Below, in pieces: positions 13,142-25,900 of a stretch of DNA of 64,000 nt. The first letter of the stretch is position 1. Every line of letters starts with the position of its first letter. A program made the position numbers and the translations under genes. The notes under the pieces were generated by a model. That model was not told where the DNA came from. It searched no databases and saw only the letters and a program-made list of their open reading frames with translations. Source of the DNA: Tanytarsus gracilentus (taxonomy: Eukaryota > Arthropoda > Insecta > Diptera > Chironomidae); the NCBI GenBank assembly GCA_038502055.1, contig JAXRKN010000042.1, forward strand, positions 4,324,001-4,388,000, written 5' to 3'.

Positions 13142-13989
13142 GTGAGATAGATTTCTGAAACGTTTAAAATGAGCTCGAAATTTTAAATTTAAATAATATT
13201 TTTGATTTTAAACTAAGTAAATTAATTTTATGGCGAATCCAACATAGTCAAAAATTATTATGATGAAATTATTTGTAAAAATAATGGAATTATTTTGAAG
13301 GTTCTAGATTATTTAATTCAGTATAATTCGAACATTAATTGCTGGCAACCCAAGATTTCGAACACAATACCGAAAAGTGATGTCATTACATTCAGCTCGT
13401 ACAAATATTTGACACCTTAGAAATTAAATTAATGATTAAAACAAAAAATATGTAAAATTTAATGATTTCAAAACTTATTAAAGATAAGAAAAAATTAAAA
13501 ATTCAAGCTCTTTATGTAGCTTTTAAGTTACCTGCTTTTGGTTTACATCCCATACGTATGAACACATATAAACAAAAATAAGTGAGTGTAAAGTATTATT
13601 TTCGCAATTTTACATAAAATTATTCCTTCACAAACGTAAGGCAGTAGAATTTAAAATTTTCACGGGATACCACAACGCAAAACACAGGAAACTAAGGAAC
13701 AAAGAGGAGTTAAATTGAAATTGAGAGTCATTGTTCGAATTAAACTAAACAGTTCTAAGGTCTTTAAGGCAGCAAGAAAAACGATAAAAACGTACGGTTA
13801 AATAGAGAACTAAAGTGAAGTGTGATATGTGTAAAATCAATAATGGCCTAAAAATGATTATATGTGCATCTGATTTTGAGTTTCACCTAAGAACGAAATC
13901 AACGAGAGACTGATAACGAAATTGCTTACATATTAACGTCTAATAGGACTGCAAATTTAGTGTGGAGAAACAATAAAAAAATTATCAAC

Positions 13990-16900
13990 ATGATCTCAAA
14001 GAAAATTTTGTATAGTGAACAGTTGTTACAGCTAGTCTTAGCTTTAAGTCTACTCCAAGTAGATCCAGTAAATTATTTAGAATGGGGAATTGCAAGAATT
14101 CACTCTGCAAGTGATGGATCACCGTGGCAACTGGAAGTTTCTCATCAGCCTTTTTCAGAATATCCATATATGGGGAGAAAGCACTATGCTCCCTTCATAG
14201 AGGACCTCACAAGGTTCGATAATCGGTTTCGTGGACCACTAGATCTTCAAGCATATTTGCTTAATCTATCAGATGATCACCCACCCTCAAACGCTAGCAA
14301 TAATAGTACCGCTAATGACCAAAGTAACGGGAATTCTACAGATTCGCATATCGCACCAGCTTTGAATCTCATTCAGCAGTTAAATGAACCAAGCGTAGAT
14401 GAATTATTTCTTAACTCAGACTCGCATCATGCTTTCAGCTCAGATATTATCGAACAAAACATTGCTGATCTTAATGATTATGGTGAAATACATGAAGCTG
14501 CCTCGCCGCTCAGGGAAACGAAATTTGGACTCATGGATGATCCATGGGATGAGTTCATTAGATTACAAGACGTCGGAATTTTAGAGAACAACCGGCGAGT
14601 TCAAGATTTTGGCCCTTATTCGAGTTCCTTTTCTTGGGATTATGATGCCTTTGACTCTAGGAATGATTCGGCTATTGCCAATAATAATACTTTACACGAC
14701 GATGAGCCCAGCACATTGAAAGGAGAACAAACAAAAGAAAACACCGAAAAGAGTGATGACGTAAACGAGTTGTCGAATATATCAAGCGTTGAACTTACAG
14801 CAGAGGTAAGTCGTATATGTGTGTTTATTTAAAAATCAAATGTGTTCCGAAGAACGCTGACACAAGAATGTTAAAAATATAAAAGTGCATTGGCATTAAT
14901 TAAATTATTGTGTAAGAAGAAGACAAAATGAAAGAATTCAGCTCTGCTATTTATTAATCACCACAATAGAAATTAACAAGAATCTTGTGGGTTGTCGGTG
15001 AAGCGCAATAGATGTATAGAAAAAACACCTTTTACTGTATTTCTATAAAAAAAATCTATTTTATGGATGTATCGTGCTGTTAAAAAATCATTTGCAAAAT
15101 ATCAAAACTTGAGTTAGCTTGATATAATAAAATAATTATAACAAGAAAAACTCTTTTTTTATCATTTAATTCACTGAAAAATAATTATTTGTTCACTAAT
15201 AAGCCTCTTAAAAATTATCGTGATTTTTAAACAAAATAAATGTCTACAAAGTTTTTTAGTTTTGAATTAGTTTAATTTATATTTTTGCATTCGTTGATTT
15301 AATTTTAAAAAATTTAGTCTAGTTTTATTTTTGAAATTCAATAAAAACGCTCGTATGTAATTTTCACGGTTCATTTGCGCTTTTGAAATATAAACACAAA
15401 TGTGTGCGAATTTGTTTTTTCTTAAACTGCCCCCGCGCTATAAATGCGAAAAAAAGAAAATTGCATCGCTGCTTTTTTATATTTTTGGGCAGTTTGACAT
15501 TGAAACGAACACGATCTTTGTGTGTTTACGATTGTGTTGAATGATGATGATTTATTTTTAACCAAAAGTTCAATGATTTTAAACAAAAACTGCAGAAGAA
15601 AATATTAAAAAGAGAACGAACAAATTTTAAAGAAATAAAATTTTTAATATTAGGAACAAAAGCTTAAAATTAAAACGAATTCAAAGCCAAATCTTTAAGT
15701 AACAAAGTGACACAAAATTATGAAATTTACTTCACACAAAAATATCGACACATGTGTCAATCTCACAAAAAGTTTTTTCATATCTTTTAATTTTTCAATG
15801 CGAAGAAAGAAAACAATTCTTGTTTTGAAATTTTGTGTCAAGTTGGTTTTTTTTCTTTAGAATAATCGAATTTAAATTTATCCTTAATTACTAGGGATCC
15901 TCGATTCCCCGGGGAATGGGATTTCGGGGACCCCGGGGATGAAAACGCTCTTCCCCGGGGATCCCCGGGGACGGGGACGAACTAAAGACCGTTTTTAACC
16001 CAAAAATCTTAAAAAAATTTAAAGTTAAAGACTAAATATGATTTTTTTTTTCATTTTAAGACTTCAAATAAAAAATATCACAAAATAATAATTCATTTAT
16101 GCAAAAACTACAATGCAAAATGGCAAAAAAATTAAATGCACATGATTTAAAAATTTTAAGAGTTAGTAACTTTTTATTCAGCGCTTGATTTTCCCTATAA
16201 ATATTGAAGTTAAAAATTCTTAAAAATACTTTTCCAATTCATTTTTATCCAATTAATATAAAAGTTAATGTCATCTTAAGAATGTGTTAATTTTTTTATT
16301 TATATTTTCAAAGTTTTTTGTTTACACTATTACTGACTCTTAAAAAAACTTTGAAAATTGAAATAAAAAAATTTAGGCATTCTTTAGGTGAAGTTAATTA
16401 TTTTTAATATTAATTAAAGAAAATCAAGCGCTGAATAAGAAATTTCTCGTTCTAATTTTTTTTATCCATCACCACATGTCTATTTTGAAACTCTCCTTTG
16501 TTCATAATATTTTCATAACTTTAACTGTAATTAAAGTATTTTTAAAAAACTAAAAACACTTAAAGATATGATTAAAAGAAGATTTCTGACAATCGCCAAT
16601 TAATTTTTAAAACTAGAATTAGTTAATTCTGCAAATTAAAATAGGCTATACTTGAGTAATTTTTGTGATAAATTGTTCAATTATTTGATTTTATTATGAG
16701 CTTCAATCAATATGTTGATGATGTTTTATTTAGAAATGGAAAACTTATATTTTGAAATTAATTTTTTTCAAATATTTTAGCCTCAAAATTTGTCTTTCAC
16801 TTAAGTTTACTACTAAATTTTTCCCCGGGGATTCCCCGTCAAAAATCCGGGGACGGGGACGGGGAAAGACAACCGTGAGGATCCCTATTAATTACATTAA

Positions 16901-19900
16901 TGAATGTATATATGTTATAAAAAAATTTCACGATAGAAAATAAAATCTCATTAGACTTGCATCCTACTGCAAATTAGATTTAAGAAAAGCAATGAGATCA
17001 AAGAAAGACTAACACACTCATGGTGGCATCGTCACTTGTCTCTTAGGACTTAGATATAACATGCGATCTTTGCATTGATGGATGATACCCAAAGGTGATA
17101 AATGATGAAGAAAGTCATGTCAAAATATTGGAGAAACATTAATAGATAAATGAAAGAAAGTTATAGTTTATGCGTCTAATGTGAAAGAAATTTCTATTGT
17201 TGAGCATTAGAATTTTTGTAATTCCCTCAATATGTCAATAGAGCATCTTCAATGATTAATTGACATCAAAATATCCACTTGAATCAATTCAACCGCAAAA
17301 CCAATTTTGAGAAAGTTTAATTTATTATAATTTAAAAGGAGATAAAAATCAATAAATTTTATTTTTAATGAAACACTTTTATGAGCTTAGAAAATTTTAC
17401 ATGTTGTTAAATGAGTTTTGAATTATTACTGACATCTTTGTGCATATACTTCTTTCTCATAGTGCTGTTTTATTAAAACTCTGCATACTTCAAGATAAAT
17501 CCATTAAATGTTTACATTATGTATATCGAACGAAGGCGTCGGTGTCTTTAACCACGCCCTTGGTGTCTTATAAGAAATTCCGTTTTACTCAAGGATAAAA
17601 AACTTACTAAATGATAATCCGTACAAGTTAGAAATAAAATAAAACCACATTGTATTAGAGTACATTATTAAATTTTTATCCTTACTAAATTTTAAACTAA
17701 GCCCTCAAAATTATATCCGAGCTGGTTATAAGTTTTAATGCTTTCAAAAAAATTAGTGAAGAATAAGAGCGTAACGCACGGAAAGAAGCGATGGGCAATT
17801 ACAAAAAACATGAATTTTGTATCCTTTTGTATGAAATTGTATTTAAACAATCGTTTATGTAATTAATTACATCTAATTTTTTCTAGCGTAGAATTATTCT
17901 TCCTGGATTACAATGAAATTGTCCATCTCTGGAGATATTTTTACCTTTAATAACAAAATGTATGAAACACGTGATTCATAATGTCGAGAAACAAAAAAAA
18001 TTAAAAACCACATATCTTATCAGTAATTTGTTTATACAATTGGAGATAAGAGACGTTTGTGATAATTTTCTACTTTTTATTATCACACCGTGAAACATTT
18101 TCAGTTTTATAAAGAGCTCAAGCGCGTGTACATGAATTTAATTTTTTCTCTCTTCATGTTTTAATTTTTCATTATTCAGGAAATGGATCTGATAGAGGTG
18201 CTTTGGAAACAAGATGTTGATCTTGGATATAATCCTCTTCCTACGAATAATCCTTCACTTCTACCTGCGCTCAAGGAGTCGAAAGCAGAGGATGATGATG
18301 AAAAGTTAAAGGCTTTACTTGAGTTAAAAACAGATGAGGTAAAAAGTTAAAACCGATTTTTTAATCCTTAAATTTGCAAAACGTCATGAAATTATGACAC
18401 TTTGAACACAAATCTTAATATTATATTGCTATTAAAAGATTTTTTGCAACAATTTTTTTATCTAATATAAAAAGCTGTGTTTAGTTTTTATACACATTGT
18501 ACATTGTTTTTTCCTAAAATTGAAATATTTAAAAGATAAGAATACAACGAATCTTTTGCACTATAATTTTTGTTAGTTTTTTCACACTGATTTAGAAATC
18601 GACAATCCAATTTTTTAATCTAATTATTTTTTTTAGAAATCAGAAAAAAAAGGTTCTTCGAATCCTTGGGCTGGCTTGCACTACACTGTTGATACAGAGA
18701 CTGGTGAGTTTAAAATTGTAAATTTTAACGCAACCCAAATTATTCATCAAAGGATGGATCACTTTTTGGCATATTTAGATCAGTTTTGAAATTGTCCGAA
18801 GTGATTACAACTTAGAAATAAATTGAATAATATAAAACTTCGAACGGTTCACTTTACATGATTAATTTGGGTATAATAACTGACTTTAAAAAGGCCATTT
18901 GAACAAAAAATAAGACATTTTTAATCGTAAGAAACTTTAGTAACTTTTAAAAATTTCAACAATCGTCTGCTTCGCTTTCGATTTCCATTTCAAACCCACC
19001 GGATAAAATACGTAAACTCACATCTTTTGAAAAAATATATTTTCATAGAGAAACATTTCCTTCGATACATTTGTTGCAGAGTAACTCTTGAATCATTAGT
19101 CATCTAGACAGTTGCTCTTAAATAAAATGAATAAGGAATAATAAAGCCTTTGATATTAGATTGTTCCATTCGTATACAATGTAGATATATATGCGTTTTT
19201 TCAAAAGTACTGCGCCTGATAAACATAAAAAAATAATTTTGAAAATATTTCAAGATATATTTTTGATTCTTGTTGCAGTTTGTTAAGAAAGATTTACAAA
19301 TAAAAAGCACATTTAATTAATCTTTGAGCTCCTTTTATAACTACTTCTAAAGTTTAACACACATGTATCAGCCTAAAAAAATTAAAGCAAACAGACAACG
19401 AAGGAAAAATTATTAAACTTTGAACTTCATGTCGACAAATTTGTCACTATATGCAATAAAGATTGAAACATAATTGTTTTTTAAAGTATATAAATTATTT
19501 AACTCAATAAATTAATTTTAGTTTGCGCATCTGTTTTAAACTTTGTAAGAAAAGGCTAGAAAAAGTAATTATAAAAGCTCATATAAATTTGATAAGATGT
19601 GTTATTCAAGAGTTTGTTTTCAATGCATAGTATATGAAATAATTTTATATTATTTTTAAAAAACTTTAAAGCAAGTTGCTAAAAGTAAGTCTTAAATCAC
19701 AGACTTTAATACAAATTTTTAAATATATTTTAAAATTTATAATATAAATATAAAGTACCTTGGTTATGAATTTAAAAGATCAAATTAAGTTGTTAAAACA
19801 CTTGACAATTTTAGTTACCATTTTTTCATTCGTGAATATTTTTGAAAATTGTTATATGGGTTTCAGACGTTTGTAAGCAATTTTCAATTCAAAAAAAATT

Positions 19901-22900
19901 AAGTATAAAACTGAATTCTGCGTTAGAATGAAAGATTCGAAAACTAAAGTTTTATTTGGACAAAAACACTGTTGCAGTGCCATTTTTGAGAAAAGATTAA
20001 ATATGTAAAAACAGCGAAAAATAAACCTTCATTTCCGACCCTTGATTTTATGAAATATCGTTTTCGAGTCACTATATCAGTCTTTTTTGGATGTAGATAG
20101 ACGGCTTTCGTAAAATGGCCGATGTGAGATACACCACAGAGAGGGGAATGAGAATAATTAATGATCCTATGAGTATAATACATTTTTTTGATAAATTGTG
20201 CGGCATTGAAATATATAGGATTAATTATACAACAAGCCGAGAGAGTAACATTGGTACAAAAATAATTCCATTCGCTCATCACACGCAGTGTGATAGAAAC
20301 TTGAAAACGAAATAAAAATTCTTTTGTACACAAGATAAGATTTGAGGCATGTTAATCGAAAAATTGTGTGTATGGGAGAAATCCCATGCACTGGTTTTCA
20401 ATGCACTAAACGAGCACTTTTGTAGAGAAAGAAAATAATATAGATGAAATTAACATTATTTTAAATTACATTTTTACTAGACCGTTTTTTAATCAACGAT
20501 CAAGAAACTTTTTAATCTGAAAGTTCGAAAATTTCTCTGGCTCTTTAAAAAAATTTTGTTTAAAATAGTTATAATATATCTTCGGTTAGGCCTAGTCAAG
20601 AGACACTGTCAATTGCACCTAGGTAGTAAATTTCTTAGAATTTTATTTTCTTAAAAAATGCACTTAATGTCAAAAGAAGTCTTTCTAGTCTGATTGCTTA
20701 AGAGATTTTCTGGTTAGAAAAATATCTGTTGACCCGATGAACAGTTCAAAATAAACAATTCACCAGAGTATGGCACTTGATTTTGTCTACACACGACTTC
20801 TATTTACTTTAATTTTTATTTCTCAGTGAGTTTATTTAGAGAAACGACCGAAATATCATGTATATTAAAGTAGCAGGTTACACTTAATATACATGAAATT
20901 TCACTTTCAATGAACGATGATTCTTTACTATAAAATTAACAAATCATCATGAATGATCGAAATAATTGGTAAACCAGAAGTGAGTGAAAGAGCAAAAAAA
21001 TGTGTATGTATATAGCGTTCCAGACAGACACCTTTATTTAATCCAAGTCATTAACATTACTTTTTCATGGTTAAAATTGCACTAAATGTTTTACGGAGAC
21101 ACTTTTATTGTGCAAAATTTTATAATATAATTAATGCAGTGGACATCTATTAAAAAGTGAGAACTATAAAATAGGTTTATAAATTAAAATTCTTATTTAC
21201 ATCTAAAACAAAGCAAAAAATTACTAGACAGCCGACAGTATTTTAATATTTTAAATTTTTTCTTAGGATTCAATCGAGAAAAAAATTTCACTCAATTAAT
21301 TTTTGTAATTTTTTTCTGAAACACATTTTCAAAGTTAAATTTCTCGCACAAAGTGCTCACATTCTGAGTTTAGTTTTAAAAAATTCATCTCATCATAGAC
21401 ATTTGGAGTATCATAGTTACAAATCAATTTCTACGACTCATTGTTGATACTTTTTGAAAGCAAAAAATGGTCATGTATGATATCAATGTCAGAAATGTGT
21501 ATTGTACGTACATAATAACAGAAAATATCCAATTTTCGTCCGAACAATATTGTGGATTAGCAATAATTGAGCGGTAGAGTTAAACGCTGCTTTCACCGTA
21601 AATGCCAATGAAAAAAGATGAAGAAAAAATTTATGTAGTAATTTTTTAATTCAAAAATTAGTCTGTACAACTACAATTTATAATTGAAAAAGCATCCAGC
21701 GGTGATTTACTTAATTGCCAGGGAAATTGCGTATACTCATCGAATTTTAATAGTTTCTTAACAGTTTTTCTCTTCTTCAATTTATTAATTAAGTTAATTT
21801 AACTTTCATTTCCTATATGTTTTAAACTTTCTTATTGAAATTCTGAATCGAAATCGATCGACTAGAAGAGATTAATTAGAGAATTGAATTTTTCCGATGT
21901 ACCATTAAAATTAATTTTAAAATAAAAGAAATGAACAAATGAGATTAATACAAAACTTACATATCTGCACTTTGTTTCTAAATTTCATTTAAGATTTTCC
22001 GAATTATCAAACACATTACAGTAAAAGAAAAAAAAATAATTAAACGAGTCTTCTTTCGAGGTCTAAATTCGATTTCTGTTATCCATTTTATTTCAAGCCA
22101 TCATTTATCATCGTCAACCCTCCGACAATGGTATTGTGTATAATTTCAACATTTTTTCTTCTCTTCTCTATATTGAAAAGACTCACGAAATGGATATCAT
22201 TCTCATAGCCGCAATCGCATGTGTTAGTTCGCGTGTACAGTGTGAATAAAGGAAAAAAGTGAAATATAATGCTCCATGATTGGTTAATATCTTAGCGCAA
22301 GAGCAAGCTTTTTACCATCCGCCTCTTTTTTTCGTACATAAAGCTTTTTGGTGTTCACTTCGTTCCTCCGCATAGTCGACAACTTCATACATACATTTTT
22401 TAAATTTTATTGTGGAGGATTGCACAACAACAAGAGGTATCATAATAATTGATTAGTTATATTTCTTTTCAATCTCTCTGTGTGCATACATACATATATA
22501 TATTTGAAATCCAGCCCAAAGAAAATGCATTTGTATGTGTAGGCATTTTTTTCGAAAAGCATTTTATGCTTTCTTATGTTACATCTTGGCCTTTCAGTAT
22601 TAGTTGAGTGTGTGAAAGGGATGGTAGTTTCTTTCGCGTCGTTCCGTGAATTAAGTTAAATAAAGGTTTTTAGAAATTTTCAAAGTAAATGAATTAAGAA
22701 ATGAATTTCTGAATTAAGGATTAAAAACATCTCTTAAAAGTTAAAAAACCAATAAAGTTATACTAAATAATTAAGGTGTGGACAAAAAAAAAGTTTGAAC
22801 AAAGGAAATTTCGTGTCATATTAGAAAATAATTGTATAGCCAAAAAATTAAATATTAAAAATATTATCAAAAAATATAAAAGTTTTAATGAATAAACTTT

Positions 22901-25900
22901 TAAAAAAAATTTTATTGTAAAATTAAAAATAAGCTCTGGAATTAAAATTTTAAAAAAGGTAAGTTTAAATGCAAATTACTAATTTGACTTTATATGGAAC
23001 CAATTTCTAACACTGTCTTAATAATTAGTAGATTTTCACTTTAAATTTTTAAATTCATTTTTAAAAGTTCAAAGTTTAGATCTTAAAACTAAATTAAACG
23101 AGATAGATTTAAAACCTAAATTTCTTTTCATAAAACTAAATTAAACCATTAAATAATTTTCTGTACAACAATGCATTTAAAATTATGAAAAATGACGTTT
23201 TTCCCGGCATAGACAACTTTATTCTCTCGAGAAAATTCAAAAAAGATCAAAACTGCATGATTTTCAAAATTTGAGTGATAAATGAAATCCTTGTATTTTC
23301 AATGCTCTCATACCTTTTCATGTGTTCGTTTTGCATTTGAACCTTTTAATTTTTTCCTACCAAAGTTCATTAATCATAATTTTTTCAAAGAAATATCATA
23401 ATGTAAAAATTATGTTCATTTTTGTGAACTTTTTTTATTTAGCACGTCTGAAATAAAATTATGGAATTCGGCAGTTTTTTCATTTTTCATCCTGGAATTC
23501 AATTTATATTCCTGAGTTTCACGTCAGTATACCTATTTCTTCTATATATTTGATTGAATTCTTTAAATTTTTACTATAAAATGAAGCTATTTATTAAAAA
23601 TACTAGAAAGTTTGTAGGCGACAAGCCGCCCATAGTTCTGTTTCGAGTATACTGCGATCACATTCCTAGACTGTGGAGGCTGCGCTAAAGCGAAACCATT
23701 AAGCTTTTTGTTGGAAGTATTTTTAAAGTTCCATTTTTTATCATTTATGGATTTTCAATCTCAAACGGATATCTGCTCTAAATATATTTTATATTAATTT
23801 TAAACAGTTCATAAAGGAAACCCAACATTGTCCTGGAATTTTATTTCTTCCAGTTCATATTAAAATTTCAAGCGGTTTCACTTTAAAAATTCCTCATACA
23901 AAATTCTTCTTGTTCACGGAAGCACTTAACAGTCTCAGAACACTATTTCTTCTTTTTTTCCTTCAATTTTACTTGTTGTACAAATGTGTAGGTGTTGAAA
24001 GAGACGATCTAACTAAAATTACAGTTATGAGCCACGTGCGAGTTGCATTGGTATTACTGTCTCTTTCTAATTTTATGAAATCTCGTTAAAATTCAAATAT
24101 ATCTATGAAAAAAATACTACATCATTTACTACGGATTTGTCACTTTGGTTAATTTACTCCTAATTTTGTAATTTTCCTGCGTGGGAAATGGCCAAATGAT
24201 ACCATATCAAAAAATCCTCATACAAATAAAATTTAAATCTCGGCTCCAACGTATTTTCAATAGACAATTGTATAGAAAAAGTATACTTTTATTTAAATTT
24301 ACGGCTCCAACGGTTTTCATGTCCCACGCAGGGTAATTTTTTTATAAAATATATTAGTATTGAATAGCCAAGTGAGTCTGCACTTGGAAAAAAAAAATTT
24401 TTGCATTTTCCTCACAAATAATTTATTTGTAATTTTATTTCTGAGTTGCAACTCTTTGAAATCGAATTCGAACGAATCCATCCGCTCATGAATAAGTTGC
24501 CTTTCAAAATTTCCTGTAAAAGTTGTAATAAAACTTTAATAAATTTTTCTGCCAAAAAATTCCAATTTCATTTTTGATTCTCCAAGAGCCTTACTCACAT
24601 ACAACATACGACTCTGATTGTTTATAATAAAGATATTCTCACAGCTTGCGAAACATGCAACTTAAGAGCTCATTTACAAAAATTTATCATATCGTATAAA
24701 CATTTTTCTTGGTTAATTAGATTAAAAATCGCAAGATAGCGTTTTTGCCAACTAACCGTTGGCACCTTTCTTTTTAATTTGATTTCTTCTTGCAGTAAAT
24801 GGTTTTTGAAGGTTTCTTGAAGATAAGGATTTGAAAAATCTAAGGACTTTCTGTATACATAAAAATAAAGTAAAAAGAATAGAATTTAGATATTTTTATA
24901 AATTTGTTTAAATTGCAGTTCAATCCATAATTTAATACAAATTATATGTGCAATAAAAAAATATCAAAATTCATATATACCCATGTTAGATTTGTTTTCA
25001 AAAAAATTTATTTTATGTAATAAATAAAACATAAATAACATTAAGTCATGCCGGCATTTTTTTATTTTTGGTGTTTTTAATATAAAGTACAATAACCAAC
25101 AACTTTGTAACAGAAAAATGTCAAAAACGCATTGTAAAACTACCGCAAACCAGTCATGAGCAAAAATGATTATTGCCTGAAATTTAAAAATCTCTCGAAG
25201 AGTTCACTTCACAACCCATACCGGCACTTCAAAGATCAATTATCATATATAAAAAGATTTTTTTTCTCTATATTGGAAAACATCAAAACGAGCTTCGAAA
25301 GCGGCTTCATGATTAAGTTTCTCTATTATAATTCTTCTTTCATTTTTAATTCTAAAGCGATTAAATCAAAAACCATCTTGTGTATTTTTCTCTTTCAATC
25401 AGCCAGACAAGTTATTGCAGATAGTATCTCTTTACACTTCATCTTGTCTTCTCTTTTCTTATGAAGCGCTTATGTCAGCACGTTCCTTCAATTTTTTTCC
25501 CTCTCGAGTTATTTTTTGAAATTTAATATTATTTATGGCAATACATTTAAGGTGAAACAATTTTTGATCGGAAATCTTTTGGCAAATATTAAAATTTTAG
25601 AGAAGTTAAAGATCAAATAAAACACATTTTTAAAACTTACGAAACCTTAAATTTCATTTTAAATTATATTTATATCAAATATTTAACCTCGATATCCACC
25701 ATGTTAATTTATGGGTTAAACCTTATTTTTCCAGGGAACTTTTGACCCTCATATTTGAACTCGTATAGGAGTTAATACAATAATATTTTCCTCAAATAAG
25801 CTATTAAATTCAACACACAGAGTGTACACACAACACATCTGTAAATAAAATTACACAAAATGGCCGCCACCCCTAATTATTTTATTTCCTTTTCTTGATC

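Noticed and set aside
19944..20333. 129-codon minus-strand open frame in the 7.2-kb cnc intron
   Set aside because: It overlaps another open frame on the opposite strand, shows no domain, no splice context and no repeated motif; most likely chance.
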